Shown here: positions 1-7,197 of the stretch, piece after piece
Layout of the letters: each line of letters begins with the position of its first letter
How positions within the stretch are numbered: the first letter of the stretch is position 1
Assembly (NCBI GenBank): GCA_944384525.1
Contig: CALWTR010000032.1
Span: 1-35,382 of the forward strand
DNA: 35,382 nucleotides
Source: an uncultured Clostridia bacterium
GTDB lineage: Bacteria > Bacillota > Clostridia > Oscillospirales > CAG-272
Direction of reading: 5' to 3'
The notes under the pieces: generated by a model
What the model saw: the letters and a program-made list of their open reading frames with translations, nothing else
What the model was told of the DNA's origin: nothing
Database searches by the model: none
Position numbers and translations under genes: made by a program

Positions 1-465
1 CAGACTTGCCCCGGCGATGCCGGCTCCGCCTATCATTACCCTCTCTTTGGCATGTCTTTTGCCGTATCGTCTCGCGCTCCTCAGGATCCTGTCGTGGAAA
101 ATATATTCTTCAAGAAAATCAAGAAACAAAAGCGCATTGAGTACCGTCCAGGAAAAATCGTCCGAACCGGACAGAGCGCGATATATCAACTGATAAAAAA
201 ACACTACGGCGGCGATGACCGCAACGCACAGCGCCTCAAATATCCCGACGGACTGAATAGATATCCTGTGAGACTTGAAAGCGAGCGCGAGCAGGAAGAA
301 TATCGCCGCCGAGCTCAGTAGCATAACCCATTCGTCCGAAAAGACGAAAAACACCGGCCTTCCCAAAAATATATCTGTAAGGAAAGCTGAAAATAGATAG
401 AGAACAACGAAAGACAAAATTTTTATCAAACCGTTCAGTCTCTTATTTATGGCAAGTTTTTTCAC
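1..465 (-). CDS. Polysaccharide biosynthesis protein, CapD/PglF-like (N-terminal part, runs off window)
   Basis: Open frame of 155 codons starting at a GTG (465) with GGAGG 7 nt upstream; it continues past base 1. The protein begins MKKLAINKR, has about four hydrophobic segments (roughly residues 10-32, 44-62, 74-95, 103-118) and then a basic stretch leading into RVMIGGAGIAGASL at 142-155. A four-helix membrane domain followed by a Rossmann GxGxxG just inside the membrane is the plan of CapD/WbpM/PglF nucleotide-sugar 4,6-dehydratases, which act on UDP-GlcNAc-type sugars for surface glycans. WbaP-type sugar transferases also have a similar N-terminus, so the catalytic half outside the window is needed to decide. 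It has its own promoter (734-763) and a leader of about 260 nt with a stem-loop close to the ribosome site. Confidence 0.72.
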   Translation of the reverse strand, partial: MKKLAINKRLNGLIKILSFVVLYLFSAFLTDIFLGRPVFFVFSDEWVMLLSSAAIFFLLALAFKSHRISIQSVGIFEALCVAVIAAVVFFYQLIYRALSGSDDFSWTVLNALLFLDFLEEYIFHDRILRSARRYGKRHAKERVMIGGAGIAGASL

Positions 466-491
466 TGTCAAACCTCCGGACCCGAATATTT

Positions 492-527
492 GGTACCAGG
501 CCGGGAGCGTCAGCCCCCGGCAGTACC
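492..527 (-). promoter_or_regulatory. Stem-loop in the leader of the CapD-like gene
   Basis: GGTAC (492-496) pairs with GTACC (523-527), and GCCGGG (500-505) pairs with CCCGGC (516-521), giving a two-part stem ending 14 nt before the GGAGG of the GTG start at 465. No U-tract follows, so it is not an intrinsic terminator. A translational or RNA-stability role is inferred; no known riboswitch consensus was recognised. Confidence 0.5.
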
Positions 528-620
528 GTATGTAATACCCGATGTCAGAATTTATTATTCCGCCGAGGCGGTGTAGCATAAAATAGATGCTGTCGTAATT
601 TACTGCACGCATCGGACCGA

Positions 621-671
621 CCGATAAAACAAAGACGCCGATCAAACAAAGTGACCGATCAAACCGACCTT
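621..671. repeat. Three tandem 17-bp direct repeats (CCGATMAAAC core)
   Basis: CCGATAAAACAAAGACG (621-637), CCGATCAAACAAAGTGA (638-654) and CCGATCAAAC (from 655, diverging after 664) sit head to tail with exact 17-bp spacing. They lie in the transcribed leader between the promoter at 734-763 and the GTG at 465. They could be protein-binding iterons or RNA repeats; nothing else in the window repeats this unit. Confidence 0.6.
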
Positions 672-733
672 AGCATATCGGCTGTGACCATCCGGCCATA
701 GCAAAATGATCATAATAACAATAGCGTCATATG

Positions 734-763
734 ATTATACCACAAACGCAACGACAAAATCAA
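734..763 (-). promoter_or_regulatory. Sigma-A promoter for the CapD-like gene
   Basis: On the minus strand TTGATT (758-763), 18 bp, TATAAT (734-739). It is placed to transcribe toward 465 with a long leader. The rest of 466-823 shows no gene. There is no convincing intrinsic terminator for nagB here either. Confidence 0.65.
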
Positions 764-823
764 CTATTAAAAGGCATTGACTGCTTAAAACTGCAACTTT
801 TTGTGTAATTTATACAAAGGCCC

Positions 824-1579
824 TTATTTTTCAACACATTCAGGATGCTTTTTCATTATGACGGAAAGAGCGGCACGATCCGCACAGACTACAAGATCCT
901 CCGCCATCTGGAGTATGGACGCGGGGACCTCGGGAGTTACCGGACCGAAGAATGCCTTTTCAAGTATCTCGGCCTTTCCCTCTCCGGATGCGACCAGAAG
1001 GACCTTCTTAGCCTGCATTATAGGCTTTATGCCCATAGTATACGCAAATCTCGGAACATCATCGCGCGATGCGAAAAAGCGCTTGTTTGCGTCTATCGTG
1101 CTGTCGGTAAGAGTGACTCTGTGCGTTCCGAGCGGGAAATGATCTGCCGGCTCGTTGAAGCCTATATGACCGTTATTGCCTATCCCGAGGAGCTGTATAT
1201 CTATGCCGCCGAGAGAATCTATGACCGCGTCATATCTGGCGCACTCAGCATCTCCGTCTTCAGCGAGTCCGCTCGGTATATTTACATTTTTCATGTCTAT
1301 GTCGACGTTTTTGAAGAGATTTTCACGCATGAAATATGCGTATGACATATTGTGCTCCGGGGACAGACCGACGTACTCGTCAAGATTGACGGATCGGCAC
1401 TGCCTGAAAGATATTATCCCCTTACGGTACCAGTCCGCAAGATCCTCATACATTCCGACGGGAGAAGATCCGGTGGCCAGACCGAGGACCGCGTCCGGTT
1501 TATTTATTATCACAGATGCCATTACCTTTGCGGCATTGAAGCTCATCCCCTCGTAATCCTCAGCATACAAGATACGCAT
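824..1579 (-). CDS. nagB: Glucosamine-6-phosphate deaminase
   Basis: 251 residues, normal length for NagB. It converts glucosamine-6-P to fructose-6-P plus ammonia in the cytoplasm, the exit step of amino-sugar catabolism. Visible family motifs: GLATGSSPVGMYEDL near the N-terminus (phosphate binding), VNLDEYVGL with the catalytic Asp, and LLGIGNNGHIGFNEP containing the catalytic His. The Asn-Asn-Gly variant instead of Asn-Asp-Gly is usual in Gram-positive NagB. GGAGG lies 10 nt before the ATG. It is the last gene of the minus-strand amino-sugar operon, 80 nt behind the unknown membrane protein. A weak TATAAT occurs at about 1617-1622 but lacks a good -35, so read-through from upstream is likely. 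No nagA (GlcNAc-6-P deacetylase) is in the window. Confidence 0.95.
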   Translation of the reverse strand: MRILYAEDYEGMSFNAAKVMASVIINKPDAVLGLATGSSPVGMYEDLADWYRKGIISFRQCRSVNLDEYVGLSPEHNMSYAYFMRENLFKNVDIDMKNVNIPSGLAEDGDAECARYDAVIDSLGGIDIQLLGIGNNGHIGFNEPADHFPLGTHRVTLTDSTIDANKRFFASRDDVPRFAYTMGIKPIMQAKKVLLVASGEGKAEILEKAFFGPVTPEVPASILQMAEDLVVCADRAALSVIMKKHPECVEK

Positions 1580-1659
1580 AATGATTATTCCTCCGTGTAT
1601 AAAATATTTATCTTAATGATTATATGTAGCATGGCGGCGGCAAATACGTTTCTGACCGT

Positions 1660-2853
1660 TTATTCCAGATCCTTCTTCCGGTCTATGCAGTCTCGCTCAG
1701 CCGCACCGGTAATTCCGTCCGCATCATAGACCTTAAAGCCGTCGACGATATCTCCGTTATAGAGCCTGCGAACGTCGCGCCCGAATCCCGCGTATGTGCT
1801 TTTCGGCTCGCGTATGAAAACTATCACCCCGGTGCCTCCATCCGGATCGAATTCATATTTGTTTTTAAGGAAAATATTGAAGGCATTGAGCCCGAATAGA
1901 TCAGCCTTGAACAGAATAATTGCGGTCCCTCTGTCCAAATACAGCTTTTCCGGGCGAAAGATAAAGGAATATATTTTGCAGAAATATTTTTTCCCCGATA
2001 TCTCGACCGAAAGATCGGGGCCGCCGCGTGCGAAAAGGAAGCATCTGAACGGCTTTCTCATCTCTGAAAACATATAGCCCTTTTCATCGCACATCCGACG
2101 GAAATTTTTTATAAAGCGCTTTACGCCCGATACTGCTCTGAGGTATTTGAAGATGATCACAGCGACCACTATGAGTAGAATGATCGCTATCGCGTTTATG
2201 TTCGCCGCTTTTTTAAGCATGAAGAAAAAGGATACGAACATAGGAAGGGTCGCAGACGCGACAGCGCACCCTATAGCATAGACCAGAAAAGCCTTTGCAG
2301 TCATCAGAGCCGTCTTATTGAAGAATTTAAGACTTGCACGGTCCTCTGCGCGGGATATGATGAAGAATTTTTTAGCCTCCAGCTTTGAAATGAAAAGCAT
2401 GACTGTCCCCGCCGCCGCGAGGATCAGCGAAAACATGTGCTTTTCCGCAGATGTATAAGACGTGCTTCCGTAGCCGAAGATCAGCTCGAAGAGAGTTCGG
2501 TGTCCCAGCGTGACGGGAGTCAGGAACGTGAGGCAGATCAGCACCGCCGTCTCAATGATAAAAGTCTTCTCTTTAAGAGTCGCTGCGATATCCGAGCGCG
2601 CTTTCCCGGCATTAACGGACAAGAGATATCTGTCTCTTTCATACCCGTCATTATCGGAAAAAATGCCCGCCATCGTAAAGAATGAGATAAAAGGCAAAAT
2701 AATGCAAAATACCAGCGTTATATATTCGTCCTTTTCCACATTGTCGAACTCTACGATGAGATAATTCCACGTCGCAAGATTGAGCAGTGCAAGGTAGAGA
2801 CAGTACATCAGCGCGCCCCTGCATACACGTTTTAATGCAAACAAATGATCCAT
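1660..2853 (-). CDS. Membrane protein of unknown function in the amino-sugar operon
   Basis: 397 residues from the second of two nearby ATGs; the first ATG (2857-2859) overlaps the AGGAG itself, so 2853 with a 6-nt spacer is the better start. About six hydrophobic segments fill the first 240 residues (e.g. LVFCIILPFISFFTMAGIF, AIAIILLIVVAVIIFKYL). A soluble C-terminal domain of about 150 residues follows and contains LSVEISGKKYFCKIYS. I do not recognise the family: no transporter signature, no PTS motif, no ABC loop. It lies between the NahK-like kinase (89 nt upstream) and nagB (80 nt downstream) on one transcript, so a role linked to amino-sugar uptake or sensing is possible but only inferred from position. 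Confidence 0.8.
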   Translation of the reverse strand: MDHLFALKRVCRGALMYCLYLALLNLATWNYLIVEFDNVEKDEYITLVFCIILPFISFFTMAGIFSDNDGYERDRYLLSVNAGKARSDIAATLKEKTFIIETAVLICLTFLTPVTLGHRTLFELIFGYGSTSYTSAEKHMFSLILAAAGTVMLFISKLEAKKFFIISRAEDRASLKFFNKTALMTAKAFLVYAIGCAVASATLPMFVSFFFMLKKAANINAIAIILLIVVAVIIFKYLRAVSGVKRFIKNFRRMCDEKGYMFSEMRKPFRCFLFARGGPDLSVEISGKKYFCKIYSFIFRPEKLYLDRGTAIILFKADLFGLNAFNIFLKNKYEFDPDGGTGVIVFIREPKSTYAGFGRDVRRLYNGDIVDGFKVYDADGITGAAERDCIDRKKDLE

Positions 2854-2942
2854 AGTCATCTCCTGCGCTATAGCACGTGAAGGCTTATGATTCCTTATTC
2901 GGGTTCAAATATCAGTTGCGCCGCCGTCCGGACAAAAGCATT

Positions 2943-4058
2943 TCAGACATTTCTGTACTTGTCGACTATCTCCCTCATCTTGTCCCAGTTTTTCTCCATG
3001 TCGGATACGAGTTTGAACTGCGTCCGGCACCGATCAAGGTTGTGTCCCTCTCTGTGTATCTTGAAATATGTATCGCCCTGCAGATAGTCGGTAAGGAAGC
3101 GCATACCGCACTCAAGAGTCATCATTTTTGCTCCGTAAGGCATCATGTCGAATTCGAAGTCCGTGAGGCGTCCCTTTGCGCCCTCGGCAAATCCCTTTGT
3201 ATAAAGCTCAAAGAGCTCGAGGGAGAAATTGACCTTTGAGAGATCCCTCTCATCCTCGTCGCCCGTGCTTGCGCCGAACCTGATCGAATCGCCGTAATCA
3301 TTGACGGAATATCCGGGCATTATCGTATCAAGATCGATTATGCATATAGGCTTATTTGTTTTTTTGTCAAAGAGTATATTATTCAGCTTTGTGTCGTTGT
3401 GAGTTACGCGGAGCGGGAGTTTTCCCTCTTCGCGCGCTTTTTCGAATGTATAGCAGAATTCCTCGCGCGCCTTGACGAAATCTATCTCCGCCTTTACAGA
3501 AGCGGCGCGTCCGCATACATCCTGCTCAACAGCGTCGAGAAATTTCTTGAATCTGTCGGGGGTATTGTGGAAGTCTTTTATCGTCTCATGCAGCGTATCT
3601 GCGGGATACTCTGCGAGCAGTGCCTGGAAATTTCCGAAAGCTACCGCGCTCTCGTAGAACTCCTCGGGACGCTCTACTTTATTGAAGCTCAAGCTGTCGG
3701 TCACAAATATATAGCATCTCCAATATCCGCCGTTGTCGTCGACATGGAACAGCGCGCCGTCCGTCGTCTTGACGATAGTCATAGTCTCACGGTCGGGATC
3801 GCCGCCGGCACTGATTATTTTACGGCGCAGGAATTCGGTCACTCCGAAAATATTATCCATGACCTCGGCCGGATTTTTGAAGACGTTGGAATTTATCCTC
3901 TGGAGTATGTATTCGCGAGGAGCACCGTTGCCGGAGGTAACGAGCTTAAAAGTATCGTTGATATGACCGCTGCCGTACCTCTCGTAGGATACAACATCGC
4001 CGCATACGGCAAATTTCCGTGCAACTTTGCCCGCAATTTCGTAAGCCTGATCGTTCAT
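2943..4058 (-). CDS. N-acetylhexosamine 1-kinase-like phosphotransferase (APH superfamily)
   Basis: 371 residues, close to the length of bifidobacterial NahK. Motifs: YGSGHINDTF (28-37, nucleotide loop), HNDTKLNNILFD (210-221, Brenner-type catalytic loop) and IDLDTIMPG (231-239, metal-binding Asp). HNDTKLNN with IDLDT.MPG is characteristic of the NahK / so-called mucin desulfatase branch of the aminoglycoside phosphotransferase fold, which makes GlcNAc-1-P or GalNAc-1-P using ATP. AAGGAG sits 8 nt before the ATG. It follows the ROK kinase after 75 nt and shares the operon with nagB, which supports an N-acetylhexosamine substrate. Homoserine kinase or choline kinase identity is less likely given these motifs. 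Substrate specificity cannot be read from sequence alone. Confidence 0.82.
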   Translation of the reverse strand: MNDQAYEIAGKVARKFAVCGDVVSYERYGSGHINDTFKLVTSGNGAPREYILQRINSNVFKNPAEVMDNIFGVTEFLRRKIISAGGDPDRETMTIVKTTDGALFHVDDNGGYWRCYIFVTDSLSFNKVERPEEFYESAVAFGNFQALLAEYPADTLHETIKDFHNTPDRFKKFLDAVEQDVCGRAASVKAEIDFVKAREEFCYTFEKAREEGKLPLRVTHNDTKLNNILFDKKTNKPICIIDLDTIMPGYSVNDYGDSIRFGASTGDEDERDLSKVNFSLELFELYTKGFAEGAKGRLTDFEFDMMPYGAKMMTLECGMRFLTDYLQGDTYFKIHREGHNLDRCRTQFKLVSDMEKNWDKMREIVDKYRNV

Positions 4059-4088
4059 TAAAAAATCTCCTTAAAAATTAATTAATCT

Positions 4089-4138
4089 TTTGAAGTTCCG
4101 GGAAAACCGCGCAATACCGCGGAAAAAAACTTTTCAAA
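4089..4138 (-). promoter_or_regulatory. Intercistronic stem-loop between ROK and NahK-like genes
   Basis: An outer stem (4089-4097 with 4128-4138, two bulged bases) encloses CCGCG (4107-4111) paired to CGCGG (4118-4122). On the minus strand the inner hairpin is followed by TTTTCCC, a weak U-run. It overlaps the ROK stop codon. It could be a partial terminator or processing site that sets the ratio of the two kinases. Confidence 0.45.
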
Positions 4139-5090
4139 CATCCGCCCCGAGAATGCCGGCGCCGATTATTCCGGCGTCATTTCTGAATTTTGCGGGAAGT
4201 ATGCGTGTCCTGTTCTCCTCTTTTTCCACATAAGTCTGCTCGGCTACCTTTTTGGCTATCGGAAGAGTAAGCGTCTCTCCCTCGTAAGATATCCCGCCTC
4301 CGAAACACAGTACCTCGGGCTGGAGCACATTTACAAGATTTGATGCACCTACCGCCAGATCATCTATATACTCTTCGACTATCTCCCTTGCGACATCGTC
4401 GCCCATCCGCATCGCGTCAAATGCGGTCTTGCCGCCGACGCGTCCTATGTCCCCGCTGGTCAGATTCCAGAGAAGCGATGATGGGTTATCTATCATTCTG
4501 TGTTTGGTCTCTTTTATAAGAGCGCTCGCGGAACAATATGCCTCAAGGCATCCACGCTTGCCGCATGAGCAGAGGCGTCCGTCCTTATGGATTATTATAT
4601 GCCCGAGTTCCGCCGCCGCGCCGCGAAAACCCTCCCATATCTTTCCGCCGATCACGATCCCGCCTCCGACTCCGGTCCCGAGCGTCAGCATCACAAGAGA
4701 ACTGCAGCCCTTACCGCATCCGGCGACCGCCTCGGCATATGCCGCCACATTCGCGTCGTTGCCCATATGCGCGCGGAGCCCGGTGCGCTCTGAGACAAGA
4801 TCGCACAGCGGAACATTTCTCCATCCCAGATTGAATGCGGTATATACGACGTTGTTAAATATTACGCCGGGACTGGCTATCCCGATCCCGATCACATCGC
4901 TCTTGAGCGAGAGCCCCGCTTTTTCACAGACGGATGCCGAAAGCATGGCGATATCGTCCGCAATGAGCTCCGCCGCTCTGGGCGCATTTGTCTTTACGCT
5001 GTCCTTAGCTATCACCTGTGCGTTCTCGGTATCTACGACTCCGACAGCGATGTTGGTCCCCCCAAGATCTACTCCTATACTATATCCCAT
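4134..5090 (-). CDS. ROK family sugar kinase (glucokinase type)
   Basis: 318 residues. Motifs in order: DLGGTN (8-13, ATP phosphate site), GNDAN (110-114, catalytic Asp112), TLGTGVGGG (136-144), ELGH (161-164, Zn/sugar His) and CSCGKRGCLE (174-183, structural Zn site). This is a complete ROK kinase, not a ROK repressor, since there is no N-terminal HTH. It phosphorylates a hexose at C6: glucose by family default, though in this amino-sugar operon GlcNAc or ManNAc is equally possible. First gene of the operon, divergent from the AraC-type regulator. Its AAGGAGG is unusually far (23 nt) from the ATG, with a small hairpin between them. A TAA two codons upstream of the ATG rules out an earlier start. 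Confidence 0.9.
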   Translation of the reverse strand: MGYSIGVDLGGTNIAVGVVDTENAQVIAKDSVKTNAPRAAELIADDIAMLSASVCEKAGLSLKSDVIGIGIASPGVIFNNVVYTAFNLGWRNVPLCDLVSERTGLRAHMGNDANVAAYAEAVAGCGKGCSSLVMLTLGTGVGGGIVIGGKIWEGFRGAAAELGHIIIHKDGRLCSCGKRGCLEAYCSASALIKETKHRMIDNPSSLLWNLTSGDIGRVGGKTAFDAMRMGDDVAREIVEEYIDDLAVGASNLVNVLQPEVLCFGGGISYEGETLTLPIAKKVAEQTYVEKEENRTRILPAKFRNDAGIIGAGILGADV

Positions 5091-5100
5091 AACTTAAAAC

Positions 5101-5120
5101 GGCCAGAGAGGCCCCTCCTT
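5101..5120 (-). promoter_or_regulatory. Ribosome binding site separated from its start codon by a hairpin
   Basis: AAGGAGG (5114-5120 on the minus strand) is followed directly by GGCC-TCTCT-GGCC (5101-5113), then 10 nt to the ROK ATG at 5090. Folding the 13-nt hairpin would restore a normal effective spacing. A competing fold, GGAGG with TCTCT, would instead hide the ribosome site. The switch idea is inference. Confidence 0.5.
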
Positions 5121-5239
5121 CCGATCCTGGAACTTACGTTCCGCAACTCCGGTTTTAAAACTCCTCAAAAAGATCCGTGCGTGCCGTAACTCCGATAACG
5201 TGTACGCACCGCGGCGCGAAAAAAATCGCCGCCGGAATA

Positions 5240-5268
5240 ATTATAGTTTAAAAGTCCTTGACTTTTCC
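5240..5268 (-). promoter_or_regulatory. Promoter of the amino-sugar operon
   Basis: Minus strand TGGAAA (5263-5268), 17 bp, TATAAT (5240-5245). The weak -35 suits activator control. Its -35 abuts the -35 of the divergent regulator promoter. The leader to 5090 holds a hairpin around 5185-5217 (GTGCGT pairing with ACGCAC). Confidence 0.6.
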
Positions 5269-5285
5269 AGAGAAAATAGTATAAT
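5258..5285 (+). promoter_or_regulatory. Promoter of the PocR/AraC-type regulator gene
   Basis: TTGACT (5258-5263), 16 bp, TATAAT (5280-5285), about 110 nt ahead of the ATG at 5403. It shares base 5263 with the opposing promoter, so one bound regulator could affect both directions. Confidence 0.75.
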
Positions 5286-5402
5286 TATTTGTAATATAGT
5301 TCGTTTTCTTTCTTTTTACAAAAATCATGTCTTATTCCGCCGCAACCGTAAACTGAGACGCGGCAGAAGAAACGGATAAAGCCTGCTGAGGAGGGAACAA
5401 AA

Positions 5403-6266
5403 ATGCCGAGCAAAAATATTGACGTATTGACTGTGCTCAAAGAACTGCACAAGATAACCGGATTCAGGATCTCTCTACACGATACCGACTTCAACGAAAC
5501 CGCGGCTTATCCCGAAACCGCACTGCCGTTCTGCGAATGCGTACACGCGTCCCCCGCGGAATTTGCCAAATGTGTAGAGCAGGACGCAAACGCATGCGAG
5601 GTCGTCTCCAAGACGGACGAAGTATATATATATAAATGCAAAATGGGACTTTACGAGGCAGTCAGCCCGCTGTATCACTTCGGGGTCCTCTGCGGATATC
5701 TTATGATGGGTCAGGTCACCGATAAAAGTCCGGACAGCATAAAATTCATAACAAATGCGGCATCCGAGGCGCTCGGCGCTGATGCCGGCTGGCGCAAAAC
5801 AGTCGGTACTATCCCGAAGATAGACGCAGATATGCTCCGCTCATACGTTCACATAATGACTATCTGCGCGGAATATATAACTCTGTCGAACGCCATGCCG
5901 GTCAGCGACAGGAACCTTGCCGAACTGATAAAGAAGCACATACACAAGAACTTCCGCAAAAAGCTATCTATAAGATCAATGTGCGAATATTTCAGTTGCT
6001 CAAAATCCACCCTGCTCTGCACCTTCCGCAAAAAATACGGAGTCACCGTAAACAAATATATAAACGACATACGTCTGGAGGAGGCAAAAAAAGAGCTTGA
6101 AAACAGCGGGAACACAATAAAACAGATCGCCGTAAACTGCGGCTTTACCGACCAGTCTTATTTTTCAAAAGTATTCCTCAAGCACTACGGGATAACTCCC
6201 AGCGAATGCAGGCGGGAGTCCGGCGAGGAAAAAGAGCCCGCTGACAGTTATGATTATAGCATATAA
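5403..6266 (+). CDS. AraC-family transcriptional regulator with PocR-like sensor domain
   Basis: 287 residues; GAGGAGG lies just upstream of the ATG. The N-terminal half carries a Cys-rich pattern, FCECVHASPAEFAKC (43-57) with further Cys at 65 and 79, then GLYEAVSPLYHFGVLCGYLM. This matches the PocR sensory domain, which binds small ligands. The C-terminal half (about 170-272) is a double helix-turn-helix of AraC/XylS type, ending IAVNCGFTDQSYFSKVF and GITPSECR. It is divergent from the amino-sugar operon with an overlapping promoter region, the classic arrangement for a local activator. The inducing ligand is not known; a sugar intermediate is inferred from context. Confidence 0.88.
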   Translation: MPSKNIDVLTVLKELHKITGFRISLHDTDFNETAAYPETALPFCECVHASPAEFAKCVEQDANACEVVSKTDEVYIYKCKMGLYEAVSPLYHFGVLCGYLMMGQVTDKSPDSIKFITNAASEALGADAGWRKTVGTIPKIDADMLRSYVHIMTICAEYITLSNAMPVSDRNLAELIKKHIHKNFRKKLSIRSMCEYFSCSKSTLLCTFRKKYGVTVNKYINDIRLEEAKKELENSGNTIKQIAVNCGFTDQSYFSKVFLKHYGITPSECRRESGEEKEPADSYDYSI

Positions 6267-6363
6267 TAAATAAAAATACAACCGTTTTTTGCTCCTCTGC
6301 CCGCACGCCGACGCGCAAACACTGGTCCGGCGGCAAACAAATATTTCTGCGAAAGAGTTTTTT

Positions 6364-7197
6364 ATGAAAGATATAATAGAGCTTAACCCCTTTATAAGGA
6401 GCGCAAAAATATATCAGAAGACCGGAAACAAAGGATACGCCGTCCCGCGTGACTACCGTGCGATATTCATTCTGGGCGGCGCTCTGAACCTGACTGCCGG
6501 CGAACAGAAGTACGGGATCCCGGCGGGCGGACTTTGTATAATCCCGCCGTATACCAGATACCGTCTCCGCTCCGACTTTATAAAAATGGCGGTCGTCAAT
6601 TTTGACCTTACTCCATACAGGAGCGATGTGACCGTCCTTTCCTCCATCCCTTTCGACGAAAGCGCAGATTACGACGTACCCTGCGAGACTCTGCCGCCGT
6701 TTGACAGAGTTATAGTAAGGAGCGAGTTCAGCGAGGCAAAGGACTCGTTTTTGAAGCTGAGCGAGCTTTTCGTGTCCTGTTCCGGTCTTTACAGGAGCGA
6801 GGCGTCCGCAATATTCAAGCTGTTGCTCCTCCGTGTAGCGGAGCTTGAGGACGAGAGCGCTCTCCCGTCCACGATGGCAGACCGGCTGGATAAGTATATC
6901 GGCGAACATATAACCGAGGATATAACAAATACCGATAGCCGCTCTCTTTTCGGATATCATGCGTATTATGTCAGCAAGCTGATAAAGGAGCGGCGCGGGA
7001 TAACTCTTAAGCAGTACGTCATAAACTATCGTATAAATTGGGCAAAATCATATCTTGAGCTCACCGACAAAAGCATTGCCGATATCGCGGAGGAGTGCGG
7101 CTTTACCGATGCCTCCTACATGACGAAGATATTCAGCAAAAACGTAGGTATGACCCCGAAAGAATACAGGAACACGTTCAAGGACGTTCTGATATGA
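6364..7197 (+). CDS. AraC-family transcriptional regulator with cupin-type sensor
   Basis: 277 residues from ATG 6364; the frame opens upstream at a TTG (6289) but that extension has no ribosome site and reads like noncoding sequence. The upstream ribosome site is weak (GAAAGAG). Residues about 10-80 form a cupin-like AraC sugar-binding N-domain (e.g. GGLCIIPPYTRYRL). Residues about 180-272 form the two AraC helix-turn-helices, with IAEECGFTDASYMTKIF and GMTPKEYR. It follows the first regulator by 97 nt and its stop overlaps the next ATG (ATGA), so the three genes probably form one transcript. The target is likely the neighbouring sugar operon, by context only. Confidence 0.87.
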   Translation: MKDIIELNPFIRSAKIYQKTGNKGYAVPRDYRAIFILGGALNLTAGEQKYGIPAGGLCIIPPYTRYRLRSDFIKMAVVNFDLTPYRSDVTVLSSIPFDESADYDVPCETLPPFDRVIVRSEFSEAKDSFLKLSELFVSCSGLYRSEASAIFKLLLLRVAELEDESALPSTMADRLDKYIGEHITEDITNTDSRSLFGYHAYYVSKLIKERRGITLKQYVINYRINWAKSYLELTDKSIADIAEECGFTDASYMTKIFSKNVGMTPKEYRNTFKDVLI

